Assembly: GCA_030149295.1 (NCBI GenBank) | Contig: JASBRV010000102.1 | Span: forward strand, 124,001-188,000 | Length of the DNA: 64,000 bases | DNA from: Bacteriovoracales bacterium | GTDB lineage: Bacteria > Bdellovibrionota > Bacteriovoracia > Bacteriovoracales > Bacteriovoracaceae | Reading direction: 5' to 3' | Part shown: in pieces, positions 38,795-48,790 of the stretch | Numbering within the stretch: position 1 is the first letter of the stretch | Layout: every line of letters begins with the position of its first letter | Program-made: the position numbers and the translations under genes | The notes under the pieces: generated by a model | Seen by the model: only the letters and a program-made list of their open reading frames with translations | What the model was told of the DNA's origin: nothing | The model's database searches: none

Positions 38795-39888
38795 GATTTT
38801 ACCCTTTTCATTTCTTCAACCAAATCCTCAAGACTAGGGGCATTCTCAAAGGGTTTGCCTAGTCCTTGGAGGTCATAGAGTTTATTCGTTAAGCTTAGGT
38901 AGAGACCACTGGCCGTATTTTTAAAATCCTGATTGAGCGGTTGAGGTGGTACTTTGACAAAATTATGCCAATCTTTAACCCCTTGGTCTTTGGCCATTTT
39001 TTTAGCTTTTTCTACATCCTCCAACCAAAGAGAACCTCTATAGAAACTTCTCAAAAACTCTTTAGAAAGTTTTTGTTCATCCATCATTAAACGAAGCTCA
39101 TCTGGGCCAATGGAGTCTACTAATTGAAAAGATCGCTCTTTGGTAAAGGCGAATTCAAATTTCCCATCCCAAAGCTCAGCCCCCATCTCAGCAAATAAGT
39201 CTCTCAGTCGAGCACTAAGAACAACTGTTAAAGAATAAAGTTTACTAAACTCACGATCACTCATTCCAGCAATTTTTTGAGCTTCATCGTAACTTAAATA
39301 ACGGTCCGTACTCTCTAGCTTGGTTGAAAACTCAATTAAAGGTCTACTAAAAGTTTCACCGACGACAGGTTCATGATTAAGCCCTAAGACCCTTCTATAT
39401 TCTTGGTCATTAGTCCTTTTAAAAAGACTAGAGCCTGAAGGAAGCCCAAAACGAAAAATCACCTCCAGAGGCACAAGGGTATCAACTGCCCTGCTTTGAT
39501 ATTCTGTATAATCATATCTTCCGTTTACATAAGGAATTTTTGGAACATGAATCCTTCTCACCTTAAATGCCGAAGGTCTTTCTAGAACCAGTCCTAAAGC
39601 ATGATGGGGTAAGCCCTCATGCTTAAGTCTATTCAAAACTTCAGACTCTTCTTTTTTCCACTGATAGGTTGGTTTCCAATTTTTCCATGTCGTTGCTCGA
39701 CCAAGAATATCGAAAAAGCACTGCCCCATTTTTGCTAGGGCTTCACCTTTTCTCTCAATTTCATCTGGCATCTCACCCCAGTCAAAAACACTGTAGCGGT
39801 TACTAAAATCAAAAACGAGTGAGTCTTTATTATCGGCACAGGCGTAAATATCTTTTACGGAACCACGATAAAGTAGCTCTCCTAACAT
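38791..39888 (-). CDS. purC: SAICAR synthetase
   Basis: RGSVKDIYACADNKDSLVFDFSNRYSVFDWG; EVIFRFGLPSGSS; operon context. Confidence 0.88.
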   Translation of the reverse strand: MLGELLYRGSVKDIYACADNKDSLVFDFSNRYSVFDWGEMPDEIERKGEALAKMGQCFFDILGRATTWKNWKPTYQWKKEESEVLNRLKHEGLPHHALGLVLERPSAFKVRRIHVPKIPYVNGRYDYTEYQSRAVDTLVPLEVIFRFGLPSGSSLFKRTNDQEYRRVLGLNHEPVVGETFSRPLIEFSTKLESTDRYLSYDEAQKIAGMSDREFSKLYSLTVVLSARLRDLFAEMGAELWDGKFEFAFTKERSFQLVDSIGPDELRLMMDEQKLSKEFLRSFYRGSLWLEDVEKAKKMAKDQGVKDWHNFVKVPPQPLNQDFKNTASGLYLSLTNKLYDLQGLGKPFENAPSLEDLVEEMKRVKS

Positions 39889-39891
39889 AAA

Positions 39892-41361
39892 CTATCCTCT
39901 TCTTTTTTGAGCAAAGGTCTTTCCTTCCTCAACATCAGTGGGGTATTGATTATTCACACAGGCCATACATAAGCTTTTGGTTCCAATGGCCTCTTCAAGA
40001 TCGGCTTCATCAAGATAAATCACCTTATTCGCCCCTACCCACTTGGCTATAGCGGCGAGATCCTTTCCATTAGCAATCAATTCTTCACTAGCAGGAAAAT
40101 CAATACCGTAATAGCAGCCGTATCTAAGGGGTGGACAGGTGATCGCCAAGGTAATTTCAGCAGCACCATTTTTCTTGAGAAGTTCGATAATTTTCTGGGA
40201 AGTTGTTCCTCTCACCACACTATCATCTACTAAAAGAATATTTTTTCCTTTGATCTCACTTTGAACAGGAGAAAGTTTAAGGGCAACAGCTTTCTCTCTT
40301 TTGTCCTGAGTATTGAGGATAAAGCTTCGTTGGATGTAGCGATTTTTAATAAGTCCCTCTCGATAAGGAATTTTTAAACTCTCAGCAAGTCCAATGCTTG
40401 CGGTTCGAGAAGTATCCGGTACGGGACAAACAAGATCCGGCCTTATTTCTCCCTCATCAATTGATTTTTGTACTTTCTGGGCAAGAACCTTTCCAAGATT
40501 GAGCCTGGTCGAATAAACAGATTTATTCTCAATTGTACTTTCAGCACCTGCAAAATATATCCACTCAAACATGCAGTGACTGATACGAGGTGCTTGTCCT
40601 ACCACCTCAGAGATCACTTCACCTTTTTGAGTAATCAAAAGGACTTCTCCGGGTAAAACATCGCGAACAAAATCAAAACCTAAAAAGTTTAAAGCAAGTG
40701 ACTCTGAGGCCACACAATACTCATCTCCTTTTTGACCTTTTCTTTTTCCTAGGACAAGGGGCCTAATTCCATTGGGGTCGCGTAGAGCAAAAAGACCAAC
40801 ATTCGCCATCAGTCCCACAAGAGCATAAGCACCATTGGCTTCATTAAAAATAGATTTAGCAGCTTCTTTAATGTGGCGAAACTCTAGCGGTGTATTTTGA
40901 GTTTCTCTTTTTTCTAAAATCTTTTGGCACCATAAATGAAGCATTAACTCCAAATCATTATTGGTGAGGAGTTGAAAGTCATAGGTTTCCCCTAATTTCT
41001 TTGCCAAGGAATGATAATTAAGAATATTTCCGTTATGAACCATTCCCACACCAAAGGGAAATCCGGTGACCATCGGTTGAAGATCACTTACTCCATCTGT
41101 GCCTACTGTGGCATAACGAGTATGGGCCACGGCCATATTTCCCGTGCAGGTTTCCAAATCTTCCTGTTCTAAGGCCTGGCTAACAAGGCCGAGATTTTTC
41201 TTGCCGTAGAATTTTCTTCGATCCTTGTCAAAAGAGAGTACCCCCGCTGCATCTTGTCCTCTATGCTGAAGTGTAAGGAGCCCTCGATAGGCTTCATAGG
41301 CTGCCCAGAATGGGACTTTTTCTTCGTGATAAGGGCCAATGACCCCGATGACGCCACACAT
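39892..41361 (-). CDS. purF: Amidophosphoribosyltransferase
   Basis: MCGVIGVIGP N-terminal nucleophile; LLTLQHRGQDAAGV; ILLVDDSVVRGTTSQKII. Confidence 0.97.
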   Translation of the reverse strand: MCGVIGVIGPYHEEKVPFWAAYEAYRGLLTLQHRGQDAAGVLSFDKDRRKFYGKKNLGLVSQALEQEDLETCTGNMAVAHTRYATVGTDGVSDLQPMVTGFPFGVGMVHNGNILNYHSLAKKLGETYDFQLLTNNDLELMLHLWCQKILEKRETQNTPLEFRHIKEAAKSIFNEANGAYALVGLMANVGLFALRDPNGIRPLVLGKRKGQKGDEYCVASESLALNFLGFDFVRDVLPGEVLLITQKGEVISEVVGQAPRISHCMFEWIYFAGAESTIENKSVYSTRLNLGKVLAQKVQKSIDEGEIRPDLVCPVPDTSRTASIGLAESLKIPYREGLIKNRYIQRSFILNTQDKREKAVALKLSPVQSEIKGKNILLVDDSVVRGTTSQKIIELLKKNGAAEITLAITCPPLRYGCYYGIDFPASEELIANGKDLAAIAKWVGANKVIYLDEADLEEAIGTKSLCMACVNNQYPTDVEEGKTFAQKRRG

Positions 41362-41508
41362 TATACTCTCTCCTATTTGAAGCCCCTATCATCGCGAATT
41401 GATAACTTTATGGCCACATTTTTTGGAGGGCAAGCTAATATTTTCCATAAGTGAAACTAATAACTATTTGCCTTTGCAAAATATCGCACCCATTGCTATA
41501 AACGCCCC

Positions 41509-41928
41509 ATGTTAGAAAATCTCTCCAATCAAGATAATTTTGAATACTGCCTAGATCATGACGGCATCGTCATCTCAGTGACTCCAACATATATTGAAGA
41601 AAGGTCCGCTCCTGAGAATGACTACTACTTCTTTGCCTATGAGGTGACCGTGAGAAATTTTCGCGATTATCCGATAAAATTAATTAATCGCCATTGGATT
41701 ATTCGCGACGGAAAAAAGAGAGAGCGATATGTGAATGGCGAGGGTGTTATTGGACAAAGACCTACGATAGAGAGTCATGACGAATTTACTTATCAATCCT
41801 TCTGTCCCCTCAGCACCAAAACCGGTAACATGAGAGGAAAGTTTGAATTTCAAAAACCCGATGGCAATCGATTTTGGCTTCCAATCCCGGTTTTCTTTTA
41901 TCGGACTCCGAACTCTTTTCTTCAGTAA
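41509..41928 (+). CDS. apaG: ApaG family protein
   Basis: YFFAYEVTVRNFRDYPIKLINRHWIIRDGKKRERYVNGEGVIGQRPTIESHDEFTYQSFCPLSTKTGNMRGKFEF. Confidence 0.92.
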   Translation: MLENLSNQDNFEYCLDHDGIVISVTPTYIEERSAPENDYYFFAYEVTVRNFRDYPIKLINRHWIIRDGKKRERYVNGEGVIGQRPTIESHDEFTYQSFCPLSTKTGNMRGKFEFQKPDGNRFWLPIPVFFYRTPNSFLQ

Positions 41929-42856
41929 ACTATTACTTTGCCTTTTATTGCCTACAAATTCCTCCTGGGCGCGCAATCCGAACTCTGCTTGGCCTCTTCC
42001 TTGTGAACGACAACCCTCAGTTGAAGAATTCAATAACCAATTAAAAGAAACTTTAAATTTTAATAAAGAGCGCACACTCTCTCACTGGTATATGGCAGAA
42101 AATCCTCAGGCGTATGCTTTAGTCGTACACGGACTTAACTTAAATCCCAAGAAGATGGAGTCCTTTATCCAAGTACTCAATAATCAAAATATCTCAGTAC
42201 TTCTTGTATCACTTACAGGTCACCGAGGTAGCCTTGACGAGCAAAAGGATGTGACTTGGCAACAATGGTTAGATGATATGCATCTCCATTTTTGTGACTT
42301 AAAGAAAAAAGCAAAAGGACTCCCCCTTTACCATTTATCCTTCAGCCTAGGTTCACTCACCACCTTAGGTTACTTAAGCCAAATTAAAGACAACCCCTTT
42401 CAAAAGAATGTCTTAATAGCACCTGCTGGTTGGATCCACTGGTACAGTAAAATTCCTCAATACTTAGGTTTCTTTAGTCGAAGGTTTGGATTGCCCAGCG
42501 GCAACCTTAAAGAGTATCGCTCTCAAGACACGACAAGCTTGGGTGCTTATGCGGCCATGGCCGAGGGAAGAGAGCTACTAGAAAAGACAGACTCAACTCT
42601 TTTTCAAAGACCAACCCTTGTCATATTAGATCCAGACGATGAGCTAGTTTCCTTGAAAAAATTAAGGCAATACATATTGAATCATGACCTCAAAAACTGG
42701 AAAATTCTCACCGTTAGCAATAAAAATCACAACCTAAAAAAGAGTTTTCACCATCTTATTGTCGATGAAGCGAGCCTTGGAAAAAGGCTCTGGATGGGGC
42801 TTTCGAATAAGATAGAAACATTTTTCCGAGTAAAAAGCTCCCCTAAAGACCAGTAA
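41861..42856 (+). CDS. Exported alpha/beta hydrolase
   Basis: LVVHGLNLNPKKMESFI, LSFSLGSLTTLGYL nucleophile-elbow-like motif, LDPDDELV; signal-like N-terminus; out-of-frame overlap with apaG. Confidence 0.7.
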   Translation: MAIDFGFQSRFSFIGLRTLFFSKLLLCLLLPTNSSWARNPNSAWPLPCERQPSVEEFNNQLKETLNFNKERTLSHWYMAENPQAYALVVHGLNLNPKKMESFIQVLNNQNISVLLVSLTGHRGSLDEQKDVTWQQWLDDMHLHFCDLKKKAKGLPLYHLSFSLGSLTTLGYLSQIKDNPFQKNVLIAPAGWIHWYSKIPQYLGFFSRRFGLPSGNLKEYRSQDTTSLGAYAAMAEGRELLEKTDSTLFQRPTLVILDPDDELVSLKKLRQYILNHDLKNWKILTVSNKNHNLKKSFHHLIVDEASLGKRLWMGLSNKIETFFRVKSSPKDQ

Positions 42857-42974
42857 TATCAATCATATATCATTTCCTTACGGCCTCCTAAGCCTACTTG
42901 ACCTCAAAGTTAGGCTTTATGGTATCCTATTAAAGAGAAAAAGTTGGGTGCTTTTCCATGGAGGTGAAATCCCT

Positions 42975-43484
42975 ATGAGGACCCTAGTACTAGACTCTAC
43001 CTACTTTCCCGTAAGAATTGTCAGTTGGCAAAAGGCCATGATTCTTCTCTTCACTGGCAGGGCCGAAATGGTCACTCAATATAAAGAGAGAAAAATTATG
43101 GGGGTCACTGAAAACTTTACTCTTCCAAAAATCCTAAGACTATTTTCCCGCCATAAAAGTGAAAAGAAAGTTCGCTTTAGTCGTCACAATGTCTTTTGGA
43201 GGGATGCCTTCACTTGCCAATACTGCCACGTAAAACATTCCACTTCGCAATTGACTATAGACCATGTGCTCCCCCAAAGCCGCGGCGGAAAAACCTCATG
43301 GGAAAATGTCGTAAGTGCCTGCTCTCCTTGCAATACAAGAAAAGGTAATAAGCTTCCCCATGAAGCCAACATGAAGCTTTTAAAAAGACCTGTTCAACCT
43401 AAGTGGTCACCTCAAATTTGTTTACGCCTTAAAAGAGATGACCCTGAAGAATGGAGCCAATGGTTTCACCTTAAGGCGGTATAA
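42975..43484 (+). CDS. HNH endonuclease family protein
   Basis: CQYCHVKHSTSQLTIDHVLPQSRGGKTSWENVVSACSPCNTRKGNK. Confidence 0.9.
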   Translation: MRTLVLDSTYFPVRIVSWQKAMILLFTGRAEMVTQYKERKIMGVTENFTLPKILRLFSRHKSEKKVRFSRHNVFWRDAFTCQYCHVKHSTSQLTIDHVLPQSRGGKTSWENVVSACSPCNTRKGNKLPHEANMKLLKRPVQPKWSPQICLRLKRDDPEEWSQWFHLKAV

Positions 43485-43580
43485 ATTAATCCTATTTTCA
43501 GGCGGTTAGCTCTTCCGGATATCTCCACTACTTAAGAATTCCTGTATAATGGCAGTAGCTGTTCTTATTAAGGAGAAAGT

Positions 43581-44954
43581 TTGAAGGCCTTATTTGTTTG
43601 TGACGAAAAGGAAGAGTGGACCCTTCTCACTAATCTTTTTCATGCTCACTTTAATAAAAAGATTAGTCTCGTTTGTGTGCGAAAAGCTCATGAAGCCATG
43701 GAGACTTTAACTTTTGATGGTCCCTTCGGAATGATCATCATTGAGTGTGGTATGAAGGACAGCGACCCTACAGATCTTGCCGAAGATATTTTTGATACGG
43801 TTGGACCAAGACCTCTTATTTTCGTGGGAACCCAAACCATGATTAAAGATCGAGTAAGGGACGATTTTTATAATGAACACGATATGGTGACTCTTTATGA
43901 AAAACCTTATGAAGCAGAAGAAGTCACCAAGACTATTGAAGATGCCATAAATTGGGCAAAAAAAGAGGAATTCGAAAATAATATCGTAGAACTTAGCACA
44001 GAAGAATTTCTTCCTCTAAAACTTAGAAATTTCTATCTTTACCAACAAGTTCCCTTTGACGTCTATGTGGAGCTAACGAAGACCAAGTTCATCAAGGCCA
44101 TAAGTGCCAACAAGCCTTACACTCAATCACAAATCCAAGATTTTCAAAAACGTAATATTAAATATCTTTACTTAGAAAAAAATGAACACCTTAATTTTTT
44201 AGAAAACTCCATCAATAAAATAAAAAAGTCCTTAAAACTTATTCCTCAAGAGGACCCCAAGAAACGTATTCAGACTATTATTGCTGGCGTCCTTGTGGCA
44301 CACCAGTACATCAAAGATGTCGGCGTTGCTGATAACCTAAAGGAATTCATTGATATCCTTATTGATAATATTTCTAAATCGTTAAAGGCTTATAGCAATC
44401 TAGAAAACCTCCTCCTTGAATTTCCAATGGAACATGGAGATATTGCCGAGCAAGCTGTTTTGAAGGCCCTTATCAGTGAATTTATTGTTAAGAGTTTAGG
44501 TTGGCGCTCAGACCTCACCAAGTCAAAAACAGGATTAACGGCAATACTTCATGATATTTATGTTGAAAGGGAAGAGTGGTCAACGATCACCTATAAAGAT
44601 CATCCTGATTTAGATTATCTCGAATCCGAACAAAAACAAGCCCTAATGGAGCACCCTAAGAAAGCAGCGGAGCTATCCCATTATTTTAGTAATTACTCAG
44701 ATGTTGACTTCATCATTGAAGAACATCATGAGCAGCCCGATGGAAATGGTTTCCCTAGGGGGCTAAACGCAGGCAAGATCACTCAAGTCTCGGCCATTTT
44801 TATCATCTCTTCTAATTTCGTCATTCAATTAGTCATGAATGGCATTAGCCAATCAAGCCTTCGCACCATCATACGCAGTTTCATGAGTATCTATAACGTG
44901 GGGAATTTTAAAGAACCCTTTAGTTTACTATCTAAAGAAATTAGAAGGAAATAG
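43581..44954 (+). CDS. Pseudoreceiver-HD-GYP-like protein
   Basis: Receiver-like N-terminus with IIIECGM at the phosphosite; ILHDIY and EEHHEQPDGNGFPRGL HD-GYP-like motifs. Confidence 0.75.
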   Translation: MKALFVCDEKEEWTLLTNLFHAHFNKKISLVCVRKAHEAMETLTFDGPFGMIIIECGMKDSDPTDLAEDIFDTVGPRPLIFVGTQTMIKDRVRDDFYNEHDMVTLYEKPYEAEEVTKTIEDAINWAKKEEFENNIVELSTEEFLPLKLRNFYLYQQVPFDVYVELTKTKFIKAISANKPYTQSQIQDFQKRNIKYLYLEKNEHLNFLENSINKIKKSLKLIPQEDPKKRIQTIIAGVLVAHQYIKDVGVADNLKEFIDILIDNISKSLKAYSNLENLLLEFPMEHGDIAEQAVLKALISEFIVKSLGWRSDLTKSKTGLTAILHDIYVEREEWSTITYKDHPDLDYLESEQKQALMEHPKKAAELSHYFSNYSDVDFIIEEHHEQPDGNGFPRGLNAGKITQVSAIFIISSNFVIQLVMNGISQSSLRTIIRSFMSIYNVGNFKEPFSLLSKEIRRK

Positions 44955-46293
44955 TTTCAAGACAATCGATAATTTTCTTATAAGTATGCTTAGTGAATTT
45001 CTCTCTTAGAGAAAGAATAATTTCATCAAGTTTTGGCTCATTCGGCATGCCTTTTCTTCTGATCAATTCTTCTACAAAGCACTCACTAATAATCAGAACT
45101 TTTGCCAAAGGTGAAATATCATCCTTATAGTCCAAGGTGAAGCCCATCCCATTGGTCATTCCGTGATGCTGTAGAATAATAGCGTCACTTCCCATAGGGC
45201 AACGAGGAAAGGTTTTAACCATTTCTGAGGCAAGACGTGCATGATTGATCACAATCTCTTTATCTTTTTCGGTAAGTTCTTCTTTAAAGACAAGATCTTC
45301 CTCAAATTGAAATTGAGGATATTTACTAAAGATGGGAGCTAAGAACATATCATGAAAGAAGAAAACAAAAGAGAGCTTCTCGGCATGCTCTTCAGAACCC
45401 CAACTTATTTCCTTAATGATGTGACGGGCAACATAAGTCCCCATAACAGAGTGTAGATAAAGATAACCGGTTTTATTTTCAAGAATGCTTAAGAGTAAAT
45501 TTTTTACTCGAGGAACCTCCTTCACAATATTGGTAACCTCTTCCATACATTTCTTAGAGATTTGAACTACCTCTGGAGTCACTTCTTGAGACTCCCCTAA
45601 GAGCCCACCGACAATATCGTAACCCTGCTCAATGACACGTATTCGCGCTTGATTATCGATTTCTGGATCATCGAGAGCATCGACCACCATACGCGAAGCT
45701 AAGCTAGTGACAGTAAGCCTTTGGTCCGCTGGAATATAAAGATTTACACTCCCTTTTTCTTTATAGGCTTGAACCTTTCCAGCAAAATTAGCACCCTTCT
45801 CACAAAGTTTAACGTAATCATTAGAGTCCGATGATTTTGAAACCTTGACGTATACAGAACAAGGAGACTCACTAAATGCCTGCATGATGGAAAGAGGAAT
45901 AGGATAAAACTCAGGAACATCCACCTTCATCATATCTTGTGCGGTTACCCCGAGGATACTAGCCACCTTTTTCACGACTAAGGGAACATTCAGATTTGGG
46001 GGAAGTGTATACGCCTTATTGGTGTTACTGATCTTTGACCTCTCTCCAATAACAATCAAAGGAGTTGCCGCTTTACTGTCTTCTAGGGCTTCAAAAACTC
46101 TTAAACCTGCGTCCTGCTCTTCAATTTGGCTAAGAGTGATAATGATATCACCTTGACTTCCTTCATCAATAAACCTTAAAGCTTCATCAAAGGTGGAAAC
46201 GACTCTCAAATGAACATCAACGAAGGTCCTCAGATTAAAACAGTAGAGGTCATTGAGAAGAGGATGATCTGATACTAATAAACCTGTGGCCAT
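44941..46293 (-). CDS. Pseudoreceiver-HD-GYP-like protein (paralogue)
   Basis: Receiver-like N-terminus without phospho-Asp (DIIITLSQI); FFHDMF, INHARLASEMV, LQHHGMTNGMGFT. Confidence 0.72.
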   Translation of the reverse strand: MATGLLVSDHPLLNDLYCFNLRTFVDVHLRVVSTFDEALRFIDEGSQGDIIITLSQIEEQDAGLRVFEALEDSKAATPLIVIGERSKISNTNKAYTLPPNLNVPLVVKKVASILGVTAQDMMKVDVPEFYPIPLSIMQAFSESPCSVYVKVSKSSDSNDYVKLCEKGANFAGKVQAYKEKGSVNLYIPADQRLTVTSLASRMVVDALDDPEIDNQARIRVIEQGYDIVGGLLGESQEVTPEVVQISKKCMEEVTNIVKEVPRVKNLLLSILENKTGYLYLHSVMGTYVARHIIKEISWGSEEHAEKLSFVFFFHDMFLAPIFSKYPQFQFEEDLVFKEELTEKDKEIVINHARLASEMVKTFPRCPMGSDAIILQHHGMTNGMGFTLDYKDDISPLAKVLIISECFVEELIRRKGMPNEPKLDEIILSLREKFTKHTYKKIIDCLETISF

Positions 46294-46294
46294 G

Positions 46295-46981
46295 CTATAA
46301 AACCGAAGCTAAGAGATAACCTTTTTTGTGAAGAGACTTTACAGTTAAGCGACTACCTTCAATTTTCTTGCGAAGTTTTGAGACATGTTGGTCAACAGTG
46401 CGGTCAATAACATTTTGGCTCTTACCCCACACAGTTTCAAGGAGATCTTGTCTACTGCGGACAACTCCTTCCTCACGGGCCAACTGATAAAGAATCTTAA
46501 ACTCAAGAGGAGTTAATCCAATTTCTATTTCTTTGCCATCTTTGACCAGAGTTAGTTTTTGGGAAGTGAGCTCTAATTTTAAATCTTCACGCTCAATGAT
46601 ATTACTGCTCGCTGCAGAACTTCCTCTCAACCGAGCATGCACTCTGGCCAGAAGCTCTAAAGGTTCAAAAGGCTTACTTATATAGTCATCAGCACCTGCA
46701 TCAAAAGCATTGAGCTTATCTTTAAGCTCTTTTCTTTGTGTGAGCATAATAATAGGAATATTCTCTTTTCCCTGAGTGGATTTTACTCTTTGACAAAGTT
46801 CTGAACCAAAACCATCGGGTAAGTTTTCATCCAAAATGACGAGATCAAAGTCACCAAGGGCAATTAGTCTTTCACCGGCAGAAACAGTGTCCGCGAATCC
46901 CACCTCAAATTCACGGTTTAACGTGTGCTTAACGAGAGTTAAGATATCTTGATCATCATCTATAACGATTATTTTTTTCAT
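46295..46981 (-). CDS. OmpR-type response regulator (REC-wHTH)
   Basis: IIVIDDDQDI, DLVILDENLPDG, DDYISKPFEP; C-terminal winged helix GLTPLEFKILYQLAREEGVVRSRQDLLETVWG. Confidence 0.95.
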   Translation of the reverse strand: MKKIIVIDDDQDILTLVKHTLNREFEVGFADTVSAGERLIALGDFDLVILDENLPDGFGSELCQRVKSTQGKENIPIIMLTQRKELKDKLNAFDAGADDYISKPFEPLELLARVHARLRGSSAASSNIIEREDLKLELTSQKLTLVKDGKEIEIGLTPLEFKILYQLAREEGVVRSRQDLLETVWGKSQNVIDRTVDQHVSKLRKKIEGSRLTVKSLHKKGYLLASVL

Positions 46982-47079
46982 AGATCTACTATTTCTCTGT
47001 TTGCTCATAATTCTGTTATAATTTTAATTATACACCAAACAATTTTTGAATGACACAAATTAAAAACAAGGTTTGTTTT

Positions 47080-47382
47080 ATGGCATTAGATCTTAATGTA
47101 GAGTTAGACAAAGAGCTTGAGGATATAGTCCCTATTTTTATGGAAAATCGCAAAAAAGATATCCTGGAACTCGATCAACTATTGGCCAATCAAGATTTTG
47201 CCGGGCTTCAAAATATTGCCCATAAACTCGCAGGCAACGCAGGTAGCTATGGCTTTCACCAGCTAGGTAAAATGGCAGTTGAATTTGAGAAGGCCTGTGA
47301 AATTCAAAATTTGGAAGAGATTAAGTCATATTGCGAAGAATATAAACACTTTGTTAATAATGTAACGATTACTTTTGCTTGA
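47080..47382 (+). CDS. Hpt domain phosphotransfer protein
   Basis: LQNIAHKLAGNAGSYGFHQLGKMAVEFEKACE. Confidence 0.88.
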   Translation: MALDLNVELDKELEDIVPIFMENRKKDILELDQLLANQDFAGLQNIAHKLAGNAGSYGFHQLGKMAVEFEKACEIQNLEEIKSYCEEYKHFVNNVTITFA

Positions 47383-47384
47383 TT

Positions 47385-48071
47385 ATGAGTATTCAAAAAC
47401 CTAAGTCTAAGAAACATATCCTTGTTATCGACGATGATGAAGATATCCAAAATTTTCTCAGGAAAATTCTTGAAGGTGCAGGATATCATTGTCGCTTTGC
47501 TGCCAATGTTGAAGAAGGCATTTCAAGTGTAAAAACCTTTGCCCCCCATCTTATTATCTTGGACTACAAACTCAATGAAGAAATTGGATTTGAGGTCATT
47601 GAATTTCTAAGAGCTTCCCAATCTTATAAGAACACTCCCCTCATTTTAATCTCAGCTAAAGCAGATAAGAAGATTGTACTCCAAGGTTTTATTATTGGGG
47701 CTAATGAATTTATGGCGAAACCTATTAATCCCAGCATTCTTCTCCAGACAATAAAAAAACATTTAAAACTACATGAACTTCCTATTATCAAGTACGAGCA
47801 AGAGCGGCCAATTGTACGTGGAAAATCCATTGGAGATATCATTAAAATCAATGAACTTGGCATGGTTCTTCAAAGCAGTGTCAAACTCTTTCCAAAAGTT
47901 AAAATCGATATTGAGTCTCCCTTTCTTAATAAGATAGGTGCAGGTCCATGCAATACTTTCACCCATGATCTGGCCACAGTACCAAAACCTGGAACCTATC
48001 GGAATGAAATTAAGTTTAGAGGAATGGATGAAAAAACCGCCAAAAAAATAAGGAATATCAAACAAATATGA
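47385..48071 (+). CDS. Response regulator with PilZ-like C-terminal region
   Basis: HILVIDDDEDIQ, IILDYKLNEEIG, NEFMAKPINP; C-terminal INELGMVLQSSVKLFP. Confidence 0.82.
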   Translation: MSIQKPKSKKHILVIDDDEDIQNFLRKILEGAGYHCRFAANVEEGISSVKTFAPHLIILDYKLNEEIGFEVIEFLRASQSYKNTPLILISAKADKKIVLQGFIIGANEFMAKPINPSILLQTIKKHLKLHELPIIKYEQERPIVRGKSIGDIIKINELGMVLQSSVKLFPKVKIDIESPFLNKIGAGPCNTFTHDLATVPKPGTYRNEIKFRGMDEKTAKKIRNIKQI

Positions 48072-48790
48072 GCCTAGATGAGCAACCTTATATTCTCAAT
48101 TTGGATGATGATCCAGACTTCAATAATATCCTTAAGCATGTCCTAAAAAAGGAAGGCTATAAGTTAGTCTCAACCAATCAGCCTGAAGATTTCGCGCTAG
48201 AGATAAAAAAGAAAATGCCTGCCTTGTGTATTATCGACATTAACCTGGACATTGCTCAAGGAGCTGGCCTCACACTGGTTCAGGCCATGCGAAATAAATA
48301 TGGAGTGAGCCTTCCCATCTTTATTTGCTCTCGCCGCTCAGATAGAGAAACCATTTCTAGAGCGCTAGAACTTGGTGCCAACGATTTCATATCAAAGCCA
48401 TTGGATGACACTCTCCTTATCCAAAAAATCAACCTCTATTTAAAACAAGAGCACATCTCTCCCCTTCCTTACTTCAAGGTAAGTGAGAAAGATTGGCCTC
48501 TTGAATTTTCCTATGACCTCTCTATCGCTGAAATATCTGAATTTGGAATAACACTCTCTAGTCCCCATTTCCTCTCAAAAGGAACTTATCTCGTCTTATC
48601 TGGTGAATTTATTAAGAAAATCACGAGAAATAGTAAACCATTAAAAATGACTGTGAATCAATCATGGCTTGAGGAGAATTCAACTTCCTATCACGCCTTT
48701 TGTGAGTTTGATGCCAATGATGAGGACATTAAGAGTGCTGTGAGAGCTTTTATTTTATCTCAACAAGATGAAACCTATTCTTCAAATTAA
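48068..48790 (+). CDS. Response regulator with PilZ-like C-terminal region (paralogue)
   Basis: ILNLDDDPDF, CIIDINLD, NDFISKPLDD; C-terminal AEISEFGITLSSP; overlaps upstream gene (ATGA). Confidence 0.8.
   Translation: MSLDEQPYILNLDDDPDFNNILKHVLKKEGYKLVSTNQPEDFALEIKKKMPALCIIDINLDIAQGAGLTLVQAMRNKYGVSLPIFICSRRSDRETISRALELGANDFISKPLDDTLLIQKINLYLKQEHISPLPYFKVSEKDWPLEFSYDLSIAEISEFGITLSSPHFLSKGTYLVLSGEFIKKITRNSKPLKMTVNQSWLEENSTSYHAFCEFDANDEDIKSAVRAFILSQQDETYSSN

Noticed and set aside
41362-41508. Possible purine riboswitch or PurR box upstream of purF
   Set aside because: No purine aptamer core or ACGCAAACGTTTGCGT-like box seen by eye.
42890-42917. AAGCCTA...TAGGCTT hairpin as a terminator after the alpha/beta hydrolase
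   Set aside because: No following T-run, and it overlaps a possible TTGACC -35; ambiguous.
43545-43550. TATAAT as promoter -10 of the gene at 43581
   Set aside because: No convincing -35 at the expected spacing; the match alone is weak in AT-rich intergenic DNA.
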